A stretch of 64,000 bases of DNA from Prevotella bivia DSM 20514 (GCF_000262545.1 NZ_JH660660.1:1326975-1390974), one strand, 5' to 3'; positions 41,773 through 51,279 are shown, counted from the first letter of the stretch. The notes: generated by a model from the sequence alone, not told the origin. Numbers and translations: made by a program.

Positions 41773-44238
41773 ATGAATACATTCTTTACACCAAAAACGA
41801 GTAAGATGAAATGGCTCTTATCCTGCGTGATAGTGCTCTCATTTCTTGTTTCATGCGCTGATGAAACAATGCTTAATAGCACAGATGTTAAGCAGACTAC
41901 AGAGAAAAACATTGGTGAAACTTCAAGAATTGGCATTTCGGGTAATGCCTGTGTAGAGCTGGCTGATGTATCCTCCTCATTGGATGGAAATACTACAACC
42001 ACACGTGCCGTTTCTGTAAATTCAAAGTATCTTCCAGTGATAGAAGGCACCGAACTCAAAGCACGAATCTTTATCGTACGTGTAGACAAAAACGCCAAGA
42101 CGATGATTGACGGCAAAGAGGCGATGGACGGCAACAAGGTGGTGCTTGGAGCTGGAGAGGTAAAATTTGACAAAGTAAGCTACAATAGCGATGGCTCTAT
42201 TGACGTAAAAACTAACGACATGGTTGAGTTTCATTGGCTCAACGACAAGGCATTTACACCAAAGCAAAATGAGGAATGGTATGTGTGTGGCATCATCGGA
42301 GGCGAATATAACCCAGACTTTGACAGAGAACGCAAAAATATGAGTCTTGACGACAAGACAAGGAGACGTGCAGAAAAGCTATATCATTTCTATGTAGACT
42401 TCGACCCTAATCACTCTCCATACCACAACCAACTTGATGCTAATGGAAACATTCGAGTTACCGTACCTTATGCCACAGGCTGGATGAAATTACAGATGAA
42501 AGATGGAAAAATCAATTTTGACAAATGGAAGTTTAGGTTATTGGGAACAATGATACGCTTCAAGGTGAAGCGCAATACCGACTTGGTAAAACCAGAGGGA
42601 CATAAATATGCCTTTGCCAGCTCGCAAATCACTGCCCGAGGCGGTTTCCTGATGATGCCTCCCAGCCTGTTCCGCTCCAATGCCGATCTTGCTATGGATC
42701 ATTCTTTCGGTCTCGATTGCGAGTTGCGCCCTTGGACGAACAGCATTGAAAGCAACTTCTACTGGATGTACGAAAATGACAGGCAGATACATTTCAACAA
42801 TCCTGGCAACGTGAACCCACTCGACGAGAGCGCAGACTACGGTTCGCCACTCTACGAGTATCGCTACACCTTCGATGCCTCTGCCATGCGCAAGGGAAAG
42901 GAGAAAGCCGAGTACGACGAGTTCTACGTGTGGGGTATGCCCATACCTAAGCTCAACTACATCGGGCAAACCATGCTTACCGCCGAGCGTGGAGGATTTA
43001 TGCTGGGTAGGAAACAGAAAGGCAACCCACGTTATCCGTACGCTGATGAATGGTTGGTTGGGCAGTCAAAACCTCAGGAATGGTCGGGCGAGTTCAAAGT
43101 TCTCGATTTCAAAAGCAAAAAAGTTAAAGGCTGTGGCTTCTCCACGGAAGTAGGTGTGTGTCGTCCACGTTTTAGTGAGATGAGAGACGGTAAGCCTGCC
43201 TATCCGTGGGCAAACCCTTTGGAACGCTTGGCGGTAACAAACAGCAAGACCGATGAGATGGGCTTCCACGACACCAACGCACCACACCCCAACGAGGCTG
43301 ATTACGGATGGGTGAACAACTGGTCGCTCAAAAGTGCCGATATGAAAATGCGCTTTGCGCTTAACAATGGCACCATGAAGCCACAAGATTACCATCTTCC
43401 CACTGGCGAAGAATGGGGAATCGCCTTGCCTAATATCCTTACAAGCATCTATAATGGTACTTTGCCTATAGGTCTTACAGGCTGGAATAACATCAAGTCT
43501 GCTCCCAACCCTTACTTCGAAATGTTCGACCCAGAGGAAGACGACATGCGCCCCATCATCACAGCTGGCGAAACACACAACAGCAACAAGGCAGATATTC
43601 AAGAAGAGCGGTTTTGGAACAATAAACCTATCTTCTACTCCTACTTTATGCAAGATAAGAGCCGGCTCGAACTCTACGCCATTCGTTTCTACGGCAACAA
43701 TAAGGAGGCACAGTCGCACAAAGACCGCCGTCCCTACGGCAACCGCTATCGCTGTGCCTATCGCTGGAGGTTCATGGACGCTGGCGGTCCCGATGCCACC
43801 AACGACGGACAGGGCATGCGCCTCGTGGTACAGAGCCGTTGGATAGGCAACGCCAACGTAACCGTGCGCGACATCATGGACGACAAGTGGTGGGGAGAAT
43901 GTTCGGACAGCAACCCGCTCTATCGTACCGACTGTTATCGTGTTTTGCCCTGCGTAGGCTACCCCTTCCCAAAAGGCGGAGCTACATGGCGCATGGCATA
44001 CTGGTCAAGAACACGCTGGAAATACGACACCTACGACAAGGACAACGAGCACAGCAACAAGACATTCTGCTACCGTGTGCTATCCAAAGACGGCTTCGAC
44101 CGTGGACATAACGATAATGCCACCCTGCACTACGGCGTTCGCCTCATGGTAAACAGAGACGTGGACGAGTTCGGCAAGCGCGCCCCACGCCAGTTGCAGA
44201 AAGACAAGGACGAGCAACGACTCATACGTCGCAAATAG
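41773..44238 (+). CDS. Large predicted lipoprotein, fimbrillin-like N-terminus
   Basis: The 821-residue protein has a lipoprotein signal ending LSFLVSC; translation may start at ATG 41773 or 41806. After a linker it carries TTTRAVSVNSKYLPV, like the TR-containing cleavage region of fimbrillins and Mfa-like proteins, then beta-rich domains. The C-terminal quarter is rich in Trp, Arg and Cys (YRCAYRWRFMDAGG, later FCYRVLSKDGFDRGH and YGVRLMVNRD). It recalls lectin- or formylglycine-enzyme-like domains at the ends of surface adhesins. It is probably a surface adhesin or fimbrial tip component. Identity is tentative. Confidence 0.6.
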   Translation: MNTFFTPKTSKMKWLLSCVIVLSFLVSCADETMLNSTDVKQTTEKNIGETSRIGISGNACVELADVSSSLDGNTTTTRAVSVNSKYLPVIEGTELKARIFIVRVDKNAKTMIDGKEAMDGNKVVLGAGEVKFDKVSYNSDGSIDVKTNDMVEFHWLNDKAFTPKQNEEWYVCGIIGGEYNPDFDRERKNMSLDDKTRRRAEKLYHFYVDFDPNHSPYHNQLDANGNIRVTVPYATGWMKLQMKDGKINFDKWKFRLLGTMIRFKVKRNTDLVKPEGHKYAFASSQITARGGFLMMPPSLFRSNADLAMDHSFGLDCELRPWTNSIESNFYWMYENDRQIHFNNPGNVNPLDESADYGSPLYEYRYTFDASAMRKGKEKAEYDEFYVWGMPIPKLNYIGQTMLTAERGGFMLGRKQKGNPRYPYADEWLVGQSKPQEWSGEFKVLDFKSKKVKGCGFSTEVGVCRPRFSEMRDGKPAYPWANPLERLAVTNSKTDEMGFHDTNAPHPNEADYGWVNNWSLKSADMKMRFALNNGTMKPQDYHLPTGEEWGIALPNILTSIYNGTLPIGLTGWNNIKSAPNPYFEMFDPEEDDMRPIITAGETHNSNKADIQEERFWNNKPIFYSYFMQDKSRLELYAIRFYGNNKEAQSHKDRRPYGNRYRCAYRWRFMDAGGPDATNDGQGMRLVVQSRWIGNANVTVRDIMDDKWWGECSDSNPLYRTDCYRVLPCVGYPFPKGGATWRMAYWSRTRWKYDTYDKDNEHSNKTFCYRVLSKDGFDRGHNDNATLHYGVRLMVNRDVDEFGKRAPRQLQKDKDEQRLIRRK

Positions 44239-44246
44239 TATCTAAG

Positions 44247-44271
44247 GTGAGGGACAATGCGTGTCCCTCAC
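44247..44271 (+). terminator. Terminator hairpin after the large lipoprotein gene
   Basis: GTGAGGGACA (44247-44256) and TGTCCCTCAC (44262-44271) form a perfect 10-bp stem with a 5-base loop. From 44272 to 44594 I see no gene or clear site. Confidence 0.7.
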
Positions 44272-44594
44272 TATAGTATATAATTTTATGTTAAGGAATG
44301 GCTAAAAATAACAAATACATGTTGGTTCCTATTGGTGAATTTATCCATAACACTGTGTGTGGTAGGCTTCTATGCTTCCCTACTTATATTTTTAGCTTCC
44401 TTACCCCCGTTATTTACAATATTTAACAACCCGGATTGGGTATGTAATTTTGCGAGGCTGTGCATCTCGAAGTCCATAGATGACTACGAGATGCATTTTG
44501 CGTGTACATAGACTTTTGAAAAGAAGACCGCTGCAACTCAAAGTTACATCATTCCATTTCTTTCCAAAGCGTACGATAAATGCCAATAGTTAGG

Positions 44595-44626
44595 TTTTGG
44601 AAGTTGCCTATTATTCACTATCTTTG
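44595..44626 (+). promoter_or_regulatory. Promoter of the PI-PLC lipoprotein gene
   Basis: TTTTG (44595-44599) and TATCTTTG (44619-44626) are 19 bases apart, a near-ideal Bacteroidetes promoter. It would start transcription about 25-30 bases before ATG 44660. Confidence 0.75.
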
Positions 44627-44659
44627 CACCTTAAAAAATAAAAATACATAGGATTTACT

Positions 44660-46624
44660 ATGATTTCAGGACAAATCGCCCTTCAATGGGGTAAAAGAAC
44701 AATCTATAATTTGACGGTGATATATGCGCTGTTATCCACCATGCTTCTATACGGATGCGACGGTGACACTACAGTGAATAGCGAAAGTTCGTCTCATCAA
44801 TCAACCACGATACGGCTTACAATAGAAGTCCCTAATGGTGGTGTAGATAACACCAAGATGGTAGCAACAAGATCCTTCACCTATGGTTTTGAGGGAGATA
44901 TGGTCCCACCGAAGATGCGGCTAAAAGAAGGCGAAACAACTGAGGGACTTTGTGTTATCAGAAACGAAAACCCCAAGATACCAATAAAATTAGTACAGGT
45001 GAAATGGAAAACGCATGATGGTGTCTTGTGGTGCGACACTCTCAATGCTGACGTGGAGGCTCCTCACGATGAAAAAATTGGTAATTGGCAGGCGTGTTTT
45101 CTACTTGGTCATGGAACCTACGATGAGAAGACGCACAAAATAAAAATGGGCGTAGAGCGTTTGGCACGCCCCATAAGCCAAAATGAGGAGCAACTATGGA
45201 ACATGCCTTACCTGTCAGCTTGGTTGCCCTTGAAAACGAGCGACGGTTTACACCTGCGTTCGCCACATGTGAGTTTCAAACCGCAAGGAGCGTTCATACG
45301 CATGAGATTGACAAATGATACTAAACATGACATGAGCGTGGCATCACTGCGCATGCGCCCCACTGACGATTCCATGCAGGCAGCACCATTCGTGTGGGAG
45401 GCAATGTGGCAGACTGATGAACGAGGGGATGCGCCTGTCGTTTCTCCAGTTTTGCAGAAAAGCGGAGAGGATTTCGAATGTCCACTCGCACAACCACTCA
45501 CATTAAAACCGGGCGAGACATCAGCCTGGTATGGCTTCTGGAGTATGCCCATAGGTAAATCCGTAGGGTATTCGGGCAATTACTTCGTCGTACCTGCAGA
45601 AGAAGCCAAGATACATCGATCGCCATGGTGGCTGTACCACACTCCACTGGAAGGAAAAAGCAATGCGCAAGGCCCCGTGGCAGGTCGAACCTACACGCTC
45701 TCACTGAAACTGCGGCAACTAATCTCCACTACCTATGCCAACTGGATGCAGGATATGGAGGACGACCGACTGGTGTGCAAGATGTCCATACCCGGAACAC
45801 ACGATACAGGAGCATGGTCAGGCAACTGGTGGGTGAAGACGCAAGACAAGGACATCAAGGGGCAGCTCGAGAGCGGCATACGCTTCTTCGACATACGCTT
45901 GGTGCTTGCAGATGGTGTGCTAAAGCTATGCCACGCCAGTAATGTATTCGACCGCACGTTCCACAAGGATGTATTGCGTGCCACCGCCGATTTTCTGCGG
46001 GAGCACCCATCGGAAACGGTTATCATGACCATCAAGCGTGACCACGACTACGACAAAGATGGAGGTAACAAGTACCGTACGGCAGTGGGTAACGTGTTAA
46101 GGGCTGATCCCTACGTTACACCATACATTGCAGGATCGTTCAGTCCGACACTTACAATGGGAGAACTACGAGGCAAGATGCTCATCTTGAGCCGTGAGGG
46201 CTGGTACTCCACCAACTCGGGGTGGATAGACCGCTGGTATGATAACAAACAATTCTCTACCAATATCTACTCCACCAATCACAGTCGTACCACGCTGAAT
46301 GTGGAGGACACTTACAGATGCGCTGCTGGCGACAAGGTGAATCTCGTGCGCCAGAACCTGCTAAAAGCCAGTGAGGCGTACGGTGGTGCGGCACCCGACT
46401 GGTTCATCACCTTCTGCTCGTACACGGGTCCAAACGGCATAGGCACACCCAATGCCGTCACAGGATACGTTGATCCGCATGTGATAAATATTCTTAAGGG
46501 AGACCATCAGTTGCGTACAACGGGTATACTGCTTTTCAACTTTGCAGGCTGGTGGGACAACGGACTCACCAACATCGCCATCAAATTCAACGATACTGCC
46601 ACACCGCCGCTCAAGCAGTGGTAA
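44660..46624 (+). CDS. Lipoprotein with C-terminal PI-PLC-like phosphodiesterase domain
   Basis: The protein has 654 residues, with a lipoprotein signal ending LLYGC (Cys33). Residues about 45-350 form a beta-rich region that recalls fimbrillin-like domains (IRLTIEVPNGGVDN, VATRSFTYGFEGD). The PI-PLC X-type domain covers about 370-640: MSIPGTHDTGAW holds the first catalytic His381, the GIRFFDIRLVL strand follows, then His425 in LKLCHASNVF. Members cleave phosphatidylinositol or GPI-type lipids by forming a cyclic phosphate. Export suggests action on host or envelope lipids. It has its own promoter; a methyltransferase-like gene follows. Confidence 0.82.
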   Translation: MISGQIALQWGKRTIYNLTVIYALLSTMLLYGCDGDTTVNSESSSHQSTTIRLTIEVPNGGVDNTKMVATRSFTYGFEGDMVPPKMRLKEGETTEGLCVIRNENPKIPIKLVQVKWKTHDGVLWCDTLNADVEAPHDEKIGNWQACFLLGHGTYDEKTHKIKMGVERLARPISQNEEQLWNMPYLSAWLPLKTSDGLHLRSPHVSFKPQGAFIRMRLTNDTKHDMSVASLRMRPTDDSMQAAPFVWEAMWQTDERGDAPVVSPVLQKSGEDFECPLAQPLTLKPGETSAWYGFWSMPIGKSVGYSGNYFVVPAEEAKIHRSPWWLYHTPLEGKSNAQGPVAGRTYTLSLKLRQLISTTYANWMQDMEDDRLVCKMSIPGTHDTGAWSGNWWVKTQDKDIKGQLESGIRFFDIRLVLADGVLKLCHASNVFDRTFHKDVLRATADFLREHPSETVIMTIKRDHDYDKDGGNKYRTAVGNVLRADPYVTPYIAGSFSPTLTMGELRGKMLILSREGWYSTNSGWIDRWYDNKQFSTNIYSTNHSRTTLNVEDTYRCAAGDKVNLVRQNLLKASEAYGGAAPDWFITFCSYTGPNGIGTPNAVTGYVDPHVINILKGDHQLRTTGILLFNFAGWWDNGLTNIAIKFNDTATPPLKQW

Positions 46625-46653
46625 CAAGTTGGGGCAAGTCAACACACCAGCCG

Positions 46654-46691
46654 AGCCGTGCGTAATCCCCCCCCCGCGTGTCGGCACGGCT
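46654..46691 (+). terminator. Hairpin enclosing a run of nine C
   Basis: AGCCGTGC (46654-46661) pairs with GCACGGCT (46684-46691). The loop contains nine consecutive C (46667-46675). It may end the PI-PLC transcript or act as a length-variable tract before the methyltransferase-like gene. Confidence 0.45.
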
Positions 46692-46731
46692 TCATAGCGG
46701 ATTATTAAACATCATAAAACATATTACAGTC

Positions 46732-47244
46732 ATGCTATATGCAATTATCATCTTCGCAAGTTTCTTTGTATTACGCTTGTTCTCCCTCGCTTTCTCAATA
46801 AGGAACGAGAAACGTCTCATCAAATGTGGAGCTACACAGTACGGAAAACGCAACTCCCTACTGCTGACGCTTGCCCATATAGCCTACTACTTTGGTGCCC
46901 TCTATGAGGGATATACCAGCAATATGGAGTTTGACAGGACCTCTGTCATCGGCGTGGCAGTCATGGCATTCGCCTACATCATGCTGTTTTACGTCATCTA
47001 CAAGCTGAGTGACGTTTGGACAGTGAAACTCTACATCGTACCCAACCATCGCATCAATCGTAGTTTCTTGTTTCGTACGGTGCGACACCCAAACTATTTC
47101 CTCAACATCATACCAGAACTGATAGGTGTGGCGCTACTCTGCCATGCTTGGACAACGTTATGCGTAGGTCTGCCCCTCTACGGCTACCTGCTAATAGTTC
47201 GCATCCGTCAAGAGGAAAGAGCCATGCGACACCTGCTATCGTAA
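46732..47244 (+). CDS. Isoprenylcysteine carboxyl methyltransferase (ICMT)-like membrane protein
   Basis: From ATG 46732 the protein has 170 residues; an in-frame GTG at 46678 is unlikely because it lies inside the hairpin. It has several membrane helices (AIIIFASFFVLRLFSLAF; IGVAVMAFAYIMLFYVIY). The C-terminal ICMT/PEMT signature runs through VPNHRINRS, TVRHPNYF, then VRIRQEERAM, where RHP and the EE pair bind the methyl donor. The family methylates small lipophilic or prenylated acceptors; the bacterial substrate here is unknown. The gene shares its direction and neighbourhood with the PI-PLC lipoprotein. Confidence 0.72.
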   Translation: MLYAIIIFASFFVLRLFSLAFSIRNEKRLIKCGATQYGKRNSLLLTLAHIAYYFGALYEGYTSNMEFDRTSVIGVAVMAFAYIMLFYVIYKLSDVWTVKLYIVPNHRINRSFLFRTVRHPNYFLNIIPELIGVALLCHAWTTLCVGLPLYGYLLIVRIRQEERAMRHLLS

Positions 47245-47343
47245 CGATCGTGACCGACGTCGATAAACTTTATAAAATACTACCTATCATCAGGATAACT
47301 TTTATAAACAGGACAGCAATCACAGACAGCCGTGAGGCATCAA

Positions 47344-47382
47344 GGGGGGAGGAGTTTTTCTTTTCAGAAAAAACTCCCCCCC
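47344..47382. terminator. Strong hairpin with G6/C7 arms
   Basis: GGGGGGAGGAGTTTTTC and GAAAAAACTCCCCCCC form a long stem with one bulge and a 5-6-base loop. It follows the methyltransferase-like gene and precedes the right GACCGACGTC repeat. Confidence 0.6.
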
Positions 47383-47414
47383 TGTGTGTTTCATCCAATA
47401 TTCTTCCAGATGTC

Positions 47415-47446
47415 GTCACTCACGACGCTGACCGACGTCGGTCACG
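47415..47446 (+). repeat. GACCGACGTC repeat, right copy of cargo block
   Basis: This is the right partner of 41472-41503 and contains the fully palindromic core GACCGACGTCGGTC. After it, to 47676, the only site I see is a TAATTTTG box at 47629-47636 that may be the -7 element of the DUF3945 operon. Confidence 0.55.
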
Positions 47447-47676
47447 GTTATTGGTAGCTGACATTCGAGCTGCAAACCAAAAAACTTATCGTTGATGTGC
47501 TTTCTCATCCATAGACTTTCTCTTGTAGGGGAAGTTTTTTTTTGTTGGTACATCAAATCTTCCTCTCATTTTGTTTCCCACTTTTTCCCACTATTTCCTC
47601 ACAGTGTGAACGTTTGGTTTTATCCGTTTAATTTTGCCAATATATAACATTATATATTCATCAAAATGTAATATTT

Positions 47677-49080
47677 ATGGAACCAAACAACAATGACAAC
47701 TATGTGCTGGTCTTGGAAGACCGCACGGAAGTGAAGAATGAGCAAGAAGCGGGAAAAATCTCCGTAGTATCGGGTATCGACGACAAGGGCAACCTCAAGA
47801 CCACAGAGGCTGCCGCTGCCAATCAGGCTGCGTTCTTGAAATTCAACAACAAGGACGGACTTCTAAAGAACTTCATGTCCAATTTCCTCAAACAGTTCAA
47901 TAACCCGACTCGTTTCGGACTGTACAAGGTTTTGGCAAACAATGTAGAACAAGGTGTGGACAATCTTCGCACCATGTTGCAAAGTCGTGAAAAGCCAGAA
48001 AGCAAACAGCAACTGACAGAGATTGGAGTATCCTTTGACGATTATCTGCCGAAAAAGAAGAACGCCACAGCCATTGATGAGTCGAAGATTGATTGGAAGC
48101 AACTTGGTGACCTCGGTCTTACCCGTGAACGACTGGAACAAAGTGGAGAGTTAGAAAAGATGCTTTCTTGGCAGAAGAGTAACCTTATTACTATTGCCGT
48201 ACCTATTGGTGACACGACCATCTACACCGAAGCACGTCTTGCATTCCGCACGGATGATAATGGCAATGTCGGCTTGGCTATCCACCCGTTACGCAAGGAG
48301 CCACAGCTCGACTTCCCCTATATGGGTTACAAGTTCTCTCCCGAAGAAAAGGAGCAACTCCTTGCTACGGGCAACCTTGGCAAGACAATCGAAGTAACGC
48401 CCAAGAACGGCAATCCTTTTTCTGCCTATGTCTCCATCGATCCACAGACCAACGAAATTGTTGCCTTACGTGCCGACCGTGTGAACATTCCCAAGGAGAT
48501 CAAGGGTGTAACGCTCTCTGATGTCCAGTACAAAGATCTTGTGGAAGGCAAAGCCGTGAAAGTGGAGGGTATGACCGCCAAGAGCGGCAAGTCTTTCAAC
48601 GCCACCCTGCAGGTTAATGCCGAGCGAAAAGGCATTGAGTTCATCTTTGACAATAACCGTGGTTTTAAGGAACGCCAGCAGCAGACACAGCAGCAAGGTG
48701 TCCCACATAAGCTTTGCGGTTTAGAGTTATCAGATAAACAGCGTGAAGCATTGGATAGCGGTCGTACACTATATCTAAAGAATATGGTGGACAAACAGGG
48801 ACAATCATTCAATGCCTATGTTCGCATGGACAAGGAACAGAATCGCCCACGTTTTTACAAGTGGAATCCTGACAAAAAGCAAGAAACCGGCAAAGAAAAG
48901 GTGGTTGCCGTAGCAGAGGAACACAAGACACAGGTTGCGGTCAATAACCACGGCAAGACCAACGAAGCCACCAAAAATGTGAAAGAACCACTCAAAACGG
49001 GACAGACACAGCCTACTGCTGAGCAGAAGCAAAAGCAGGACGAGAACAAACAGAAGAAGTCCCGTGGACGTAAGATGTAA
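47677..49080 (+). CDS. DUF3945-family protein of conjugative transposons
   Basis: This 467-residue soluble protein is rich in Lys, Glu and Gln. It contains three repeated segments of about 55 residues near 210-400: YKFSPEEKEQLLATGNLGK, then LSDVQYKDLVEGKAVKVEGM, then LSDKQREALDSGRTLYLKNM, each followed by a PFSAYV or SFNAxV strand. This repeat is the hallmark of DUF3945/DUF4099-type proteins carried with topoisomerase genes in Bacteroidales transposons. The tail is a charged, disordered Lys/Gln stretch. Function is not known. It lies 21 bases before the topoisomerase gene. Confidence 0.82.
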   Translation: MEPNNNDNYVLVLEDRTEVKNEQEAGKISVVSGIDDKGNLKTTEAAAANQAAFLKFNNKDGLLKNFMSNFLKQFNNPTRFGLYKVLANNVEQGVDNLRTMLQSREKPESKQQLTEIGVSFDDYLPKKKNATAIDESKIDWKQLGDLGLTRERLEQSGELEKMLSWQKSNLITIAVPIGDTTIYTEARLAFRTDDNGNVGLAIHPLRKEPQLDFPYMGYKFSPEEKEQLLATGNLGKTIEVTPKNGNPFSAYVSIDPQTNEIVALRADRVNIPKEIKGVTLSDVQYKDLVEGKAVKVEGMTAKSGKSFNATLQVNAERKGIEFIFDNNRGFKERQQQTQQQGVPHKLCGLELSDKQREALDSGRTLYLKNMVDKQGQSFNAYVRMDKEQNRPRFYKWNPDKKQETGKEKVVAVAEEHKTQVAVNNHGKTNEATKNVKEPLKTGQTQPTAEQKQKQDENKQKKSRGRKM

Positions 49081-49101
49081 CCTTTAATTCTATTATCAAC
49101 T

Positions 49102-51186
49102 ATGATTACTTGTATTATTGCCGAGAAACCCTCGGTAGCCAGAGATATAGCCCGTATCGTAGGGGCTAATACCAGACAAGACGGATATTTAGAAGGTAAC
49201 GGCTATATGGTTACTTGGGCAATGGGACACCTCATTGCCCTTGCCATGCCCGAAGCCTACGGTTTTTCTGCCTATAAAGCTGAAGACCTGCCCATTCGTC
49301 CCAATCCATTTCAGTTAGTGGTACGACAAGTACGTAAGGATAAGGAGTATGTATCAGACCCAGCAGCACTAAAACAGCTCAAGGTGATACGCTCCAGCTT
49401 TGACAAAGCAGACCGCATCATCGTTGCTACCGATGCAGGACGTGAAGGTGAACTCATCTTCAGATACATCTATTCCTATCTCAATTGCCATAAGCCTTTC
49501 GACCGCTTGTGGATTTCCTCCCTCACCGATAAAGCCATCCGTGAGGGACTTTCCAACCTCAAACCAGGAAGCAGTTACGACAATCTCTATTATTCCGCCA
49601 AAGCAAGAAGCGAAGCCGACTGGTTGGTGGGTATCAATGCCAGCCGTGCATTGTCCATCGTCCGCAAAGGCGGCTATTCCTTGGGACGGGTACAAACCCC
49701 AGCTCTTGCTATGGTCTGCCGTCGGTACATAGAAAATCGTGATTTTTCTTCCGTCCCCTATTGGAAACTCTCCGTAGCAGCAGAGAAAGAGGGCGTATCG
49801 CTGAAAGCTGTGAGCAGTAGTGCATTTGACAATGAAGCCGATGCACAGTCCGCTCTCGCCATGCTTCGCGAACAGAGCCGGCTTACCGTGACTTCGGTCG
49901 CAAAAAAGGTGGGACATACGTCGCCACCCCTCTTGTTCGACCTTACCTCCCTACAGAAGGAAGCCAACCGAAAGCACGGCTTTTCAGCAGATAAGACCCT
50001 CTCAATCGCACAAAGCCTCTATGAGAAGAAAATCACGACCTATCCCCGCACCGGCAGTCGATACATCAGTGAAGACGTTTTCGAGGAAGTACCCACTTTA
50101 CTTGGCAAGATAGGCACTGCACTTCCGACACCACTTAACCGCCACTCGGTGGACAACGGCAAGGTAACTGATCACCACGCCATTATCCCTACGGGTGAAA
50201 CAACATCGGGACTATCGACAGATGAAACGACCATCTACCAAATGGTAGTCCATCGTTTCATCGAAGCCTTTTCTCCCGATTCAGAGGAGGAGAGGATGCA
50301 GGCGGAACTGACAGACGGTACAAACACCTACATTTGGAAGGCGTGCCGAAGTATCTCCTTGGGCTGGAAAGCCGTGCAGCATAGTACTGGCACGAACGAT
50401 GAAAAAGGCAAAGAGGAAGAAGAACAGACTTTATCCGTATTGCCCAATCTAATAGAAAACGAGGTGTTACCACTGCTTTCTTCAGAAATTACCGAGCACA
50501 AGACCAAGCCCAAACCGCTCTATACAGAAGCGACTTTGCTTTCTGCTATGGAAAACGCAGGGAAAGAGGTCGCAGATGCAGAAAGTAAAAGAGCAATGGC
50601 AGAGTGCGGCATCGGTACACCAGCCACTCGTGCCAATATCATCGAGACATTGATTCTGCGAGACTATATCCGAAGAGAAAAGAAAACGGTAGTCCCGACA
50701 GAGAAAGGCTTGGCAGTCTATGAGATTGTCAAGGATAAACGAATTGCCAATGCAGAGATGACAGGCTCGTGGGAACTGACCCTTGCCGCCATCGAGGCTG
50801 GACAAATGCCACCCGAGAAGTTCGCACAAGGCATCAACTCCTATGTGGAGACGATTTGCGAGGAACTCCTTGCCCTTGCTCCACAGGTACAAAAGTCCTA
50901 TCCCACCTACCACTGCCCCAAATGCAGCAATGAGAGTGTGGGCATCTATGCCAAAATTGCGAAATGCAGGCACGAGGGCTGCGACTTTCACATCTTCCGT
51001 GAAATCTGCGGCACGTTCCTTTCCGAGGACAATATCCGTGATTTGATAACTACCGGGCGAACGCCTATCCTCAAAGGCTTGACGAGCAAGGCAGGCAAGA
51101 AGTTCAACGCACGTCTTGTTTTGGGCGAAGACCACACCACCGCCTTTGAGTTTGAAGGAAAGAAAGGAAAAGCACGAGGGAGATAG
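49102..51186 (+). CDS. topB: DNA topoisomerase III (type IA)
   Basis: The 694-residue enzyme relaxes or decatenates DNA through a transient 5'-phosphotyrosine. The Toprim domain is at the N-terminus (IIAEKPSVARDIARIVGA with the catalytic Glu; VATDAGREGELIFRYIY). The active-site Tyr lies in TTYPRTGSRYIS near residue 315. A later SAMENAGKEVADAESKRAMA stretch completes the core. A C-terminal zinc ribbon (YHCPKCSNESVGIYAKIAKC) follows. Such genes accompany conjugative transposons and probably help resolve DNA in transfer. A terminator-like hairpin follows before the next gene. Confidence 0.92.
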   Translation: MITCIIAEKPSVARDIARIVGANTRQDGYLEGNGYMVTWAMGHLIALAMPEAYGFSAYKAEDLPIRPNPFQLVVRQVRKDKEYVSDPAALKQLKVIRSSFDKADRIIVATDAGREGELIFRYIYSYLNCHKPFDRLWISSLTDKAIREGLSNLKPGSSYDNLYYSAKARSEADWLVGINASRALSIVRKGGYSLGRVQTPALAMVCRRYIENRDFSSVPYWKLSVAAEKEGVSLKAVSSSAFDNEADAQSALAMLREQSRLTVTSVAKKVGHTSPPLLFDLTSLQKEANRKHGFSADKTLSIAQSLYEKKITTYPRTGSRYISEDVFEEVPTLLGKIGTALPTPLNRHSVDNGKVTDHHAIIPTGETTSGLSTDETTIYQMVVHRFIEAFSPDSEEERMQAELTDGTNTYIWKACRSISLGWKAVQHSTGTNDEKGKEEEEQTLSVLPNLIENEVLPLLSSEITEHKTKPKPLYTEATLLSAMENAGKEVADAESKRAMAECGIGTPATRANIIETLILRDYIRREKKTVVPTEKGLAVYEIVKDKRIANAEMTGSWELTLAAIEAGQMPPEKFAQGINSYVETICEELLALAPQVQKSYPTYHCPKCSNESVGIYAKIAKCRHEGCDFHIFREICGTFLSEDNIRDLITTGRTPILKGLTSKAGKKFNARLVLGEDHTTAFEFEGKKGKARGR

Positions 51187-51210
51187 TTACCACAGACTCA
51201 GAGATAAAAC

Positions 51211-51252
51211 AAATTAGTTGGGAGATAGGAAAAATTATCTTCCGACTAATTT
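51211..51252 (+). terminator. Terminator or attenuator between topB and the methylase-helicase gene
   Basis: AAATTAGTTGGGAGAT (51211-51226) pairs with ATCTTCCGACTAATTT (51237-51252) over 16 positions including two G-U pairs, and is followed by TTCC. It may lower expression of the very large downstream gene. Confidence 0.6.
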
Positions 51253-51279
51253 TTCCTCTCCATCTTAAACAGAAAAATT

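Noticed and set aside
43066..43719. 217-residue minus-strand frame inside the large lipoprotein gene
   Set aside because: Antisense shadow of a gene with an obvious signal peptide and coherent domains.
50482..51135. 217-residue minus-strand frame inside topB
   Set aside because: Antisense shadow of a well-conserved topoisomerase.
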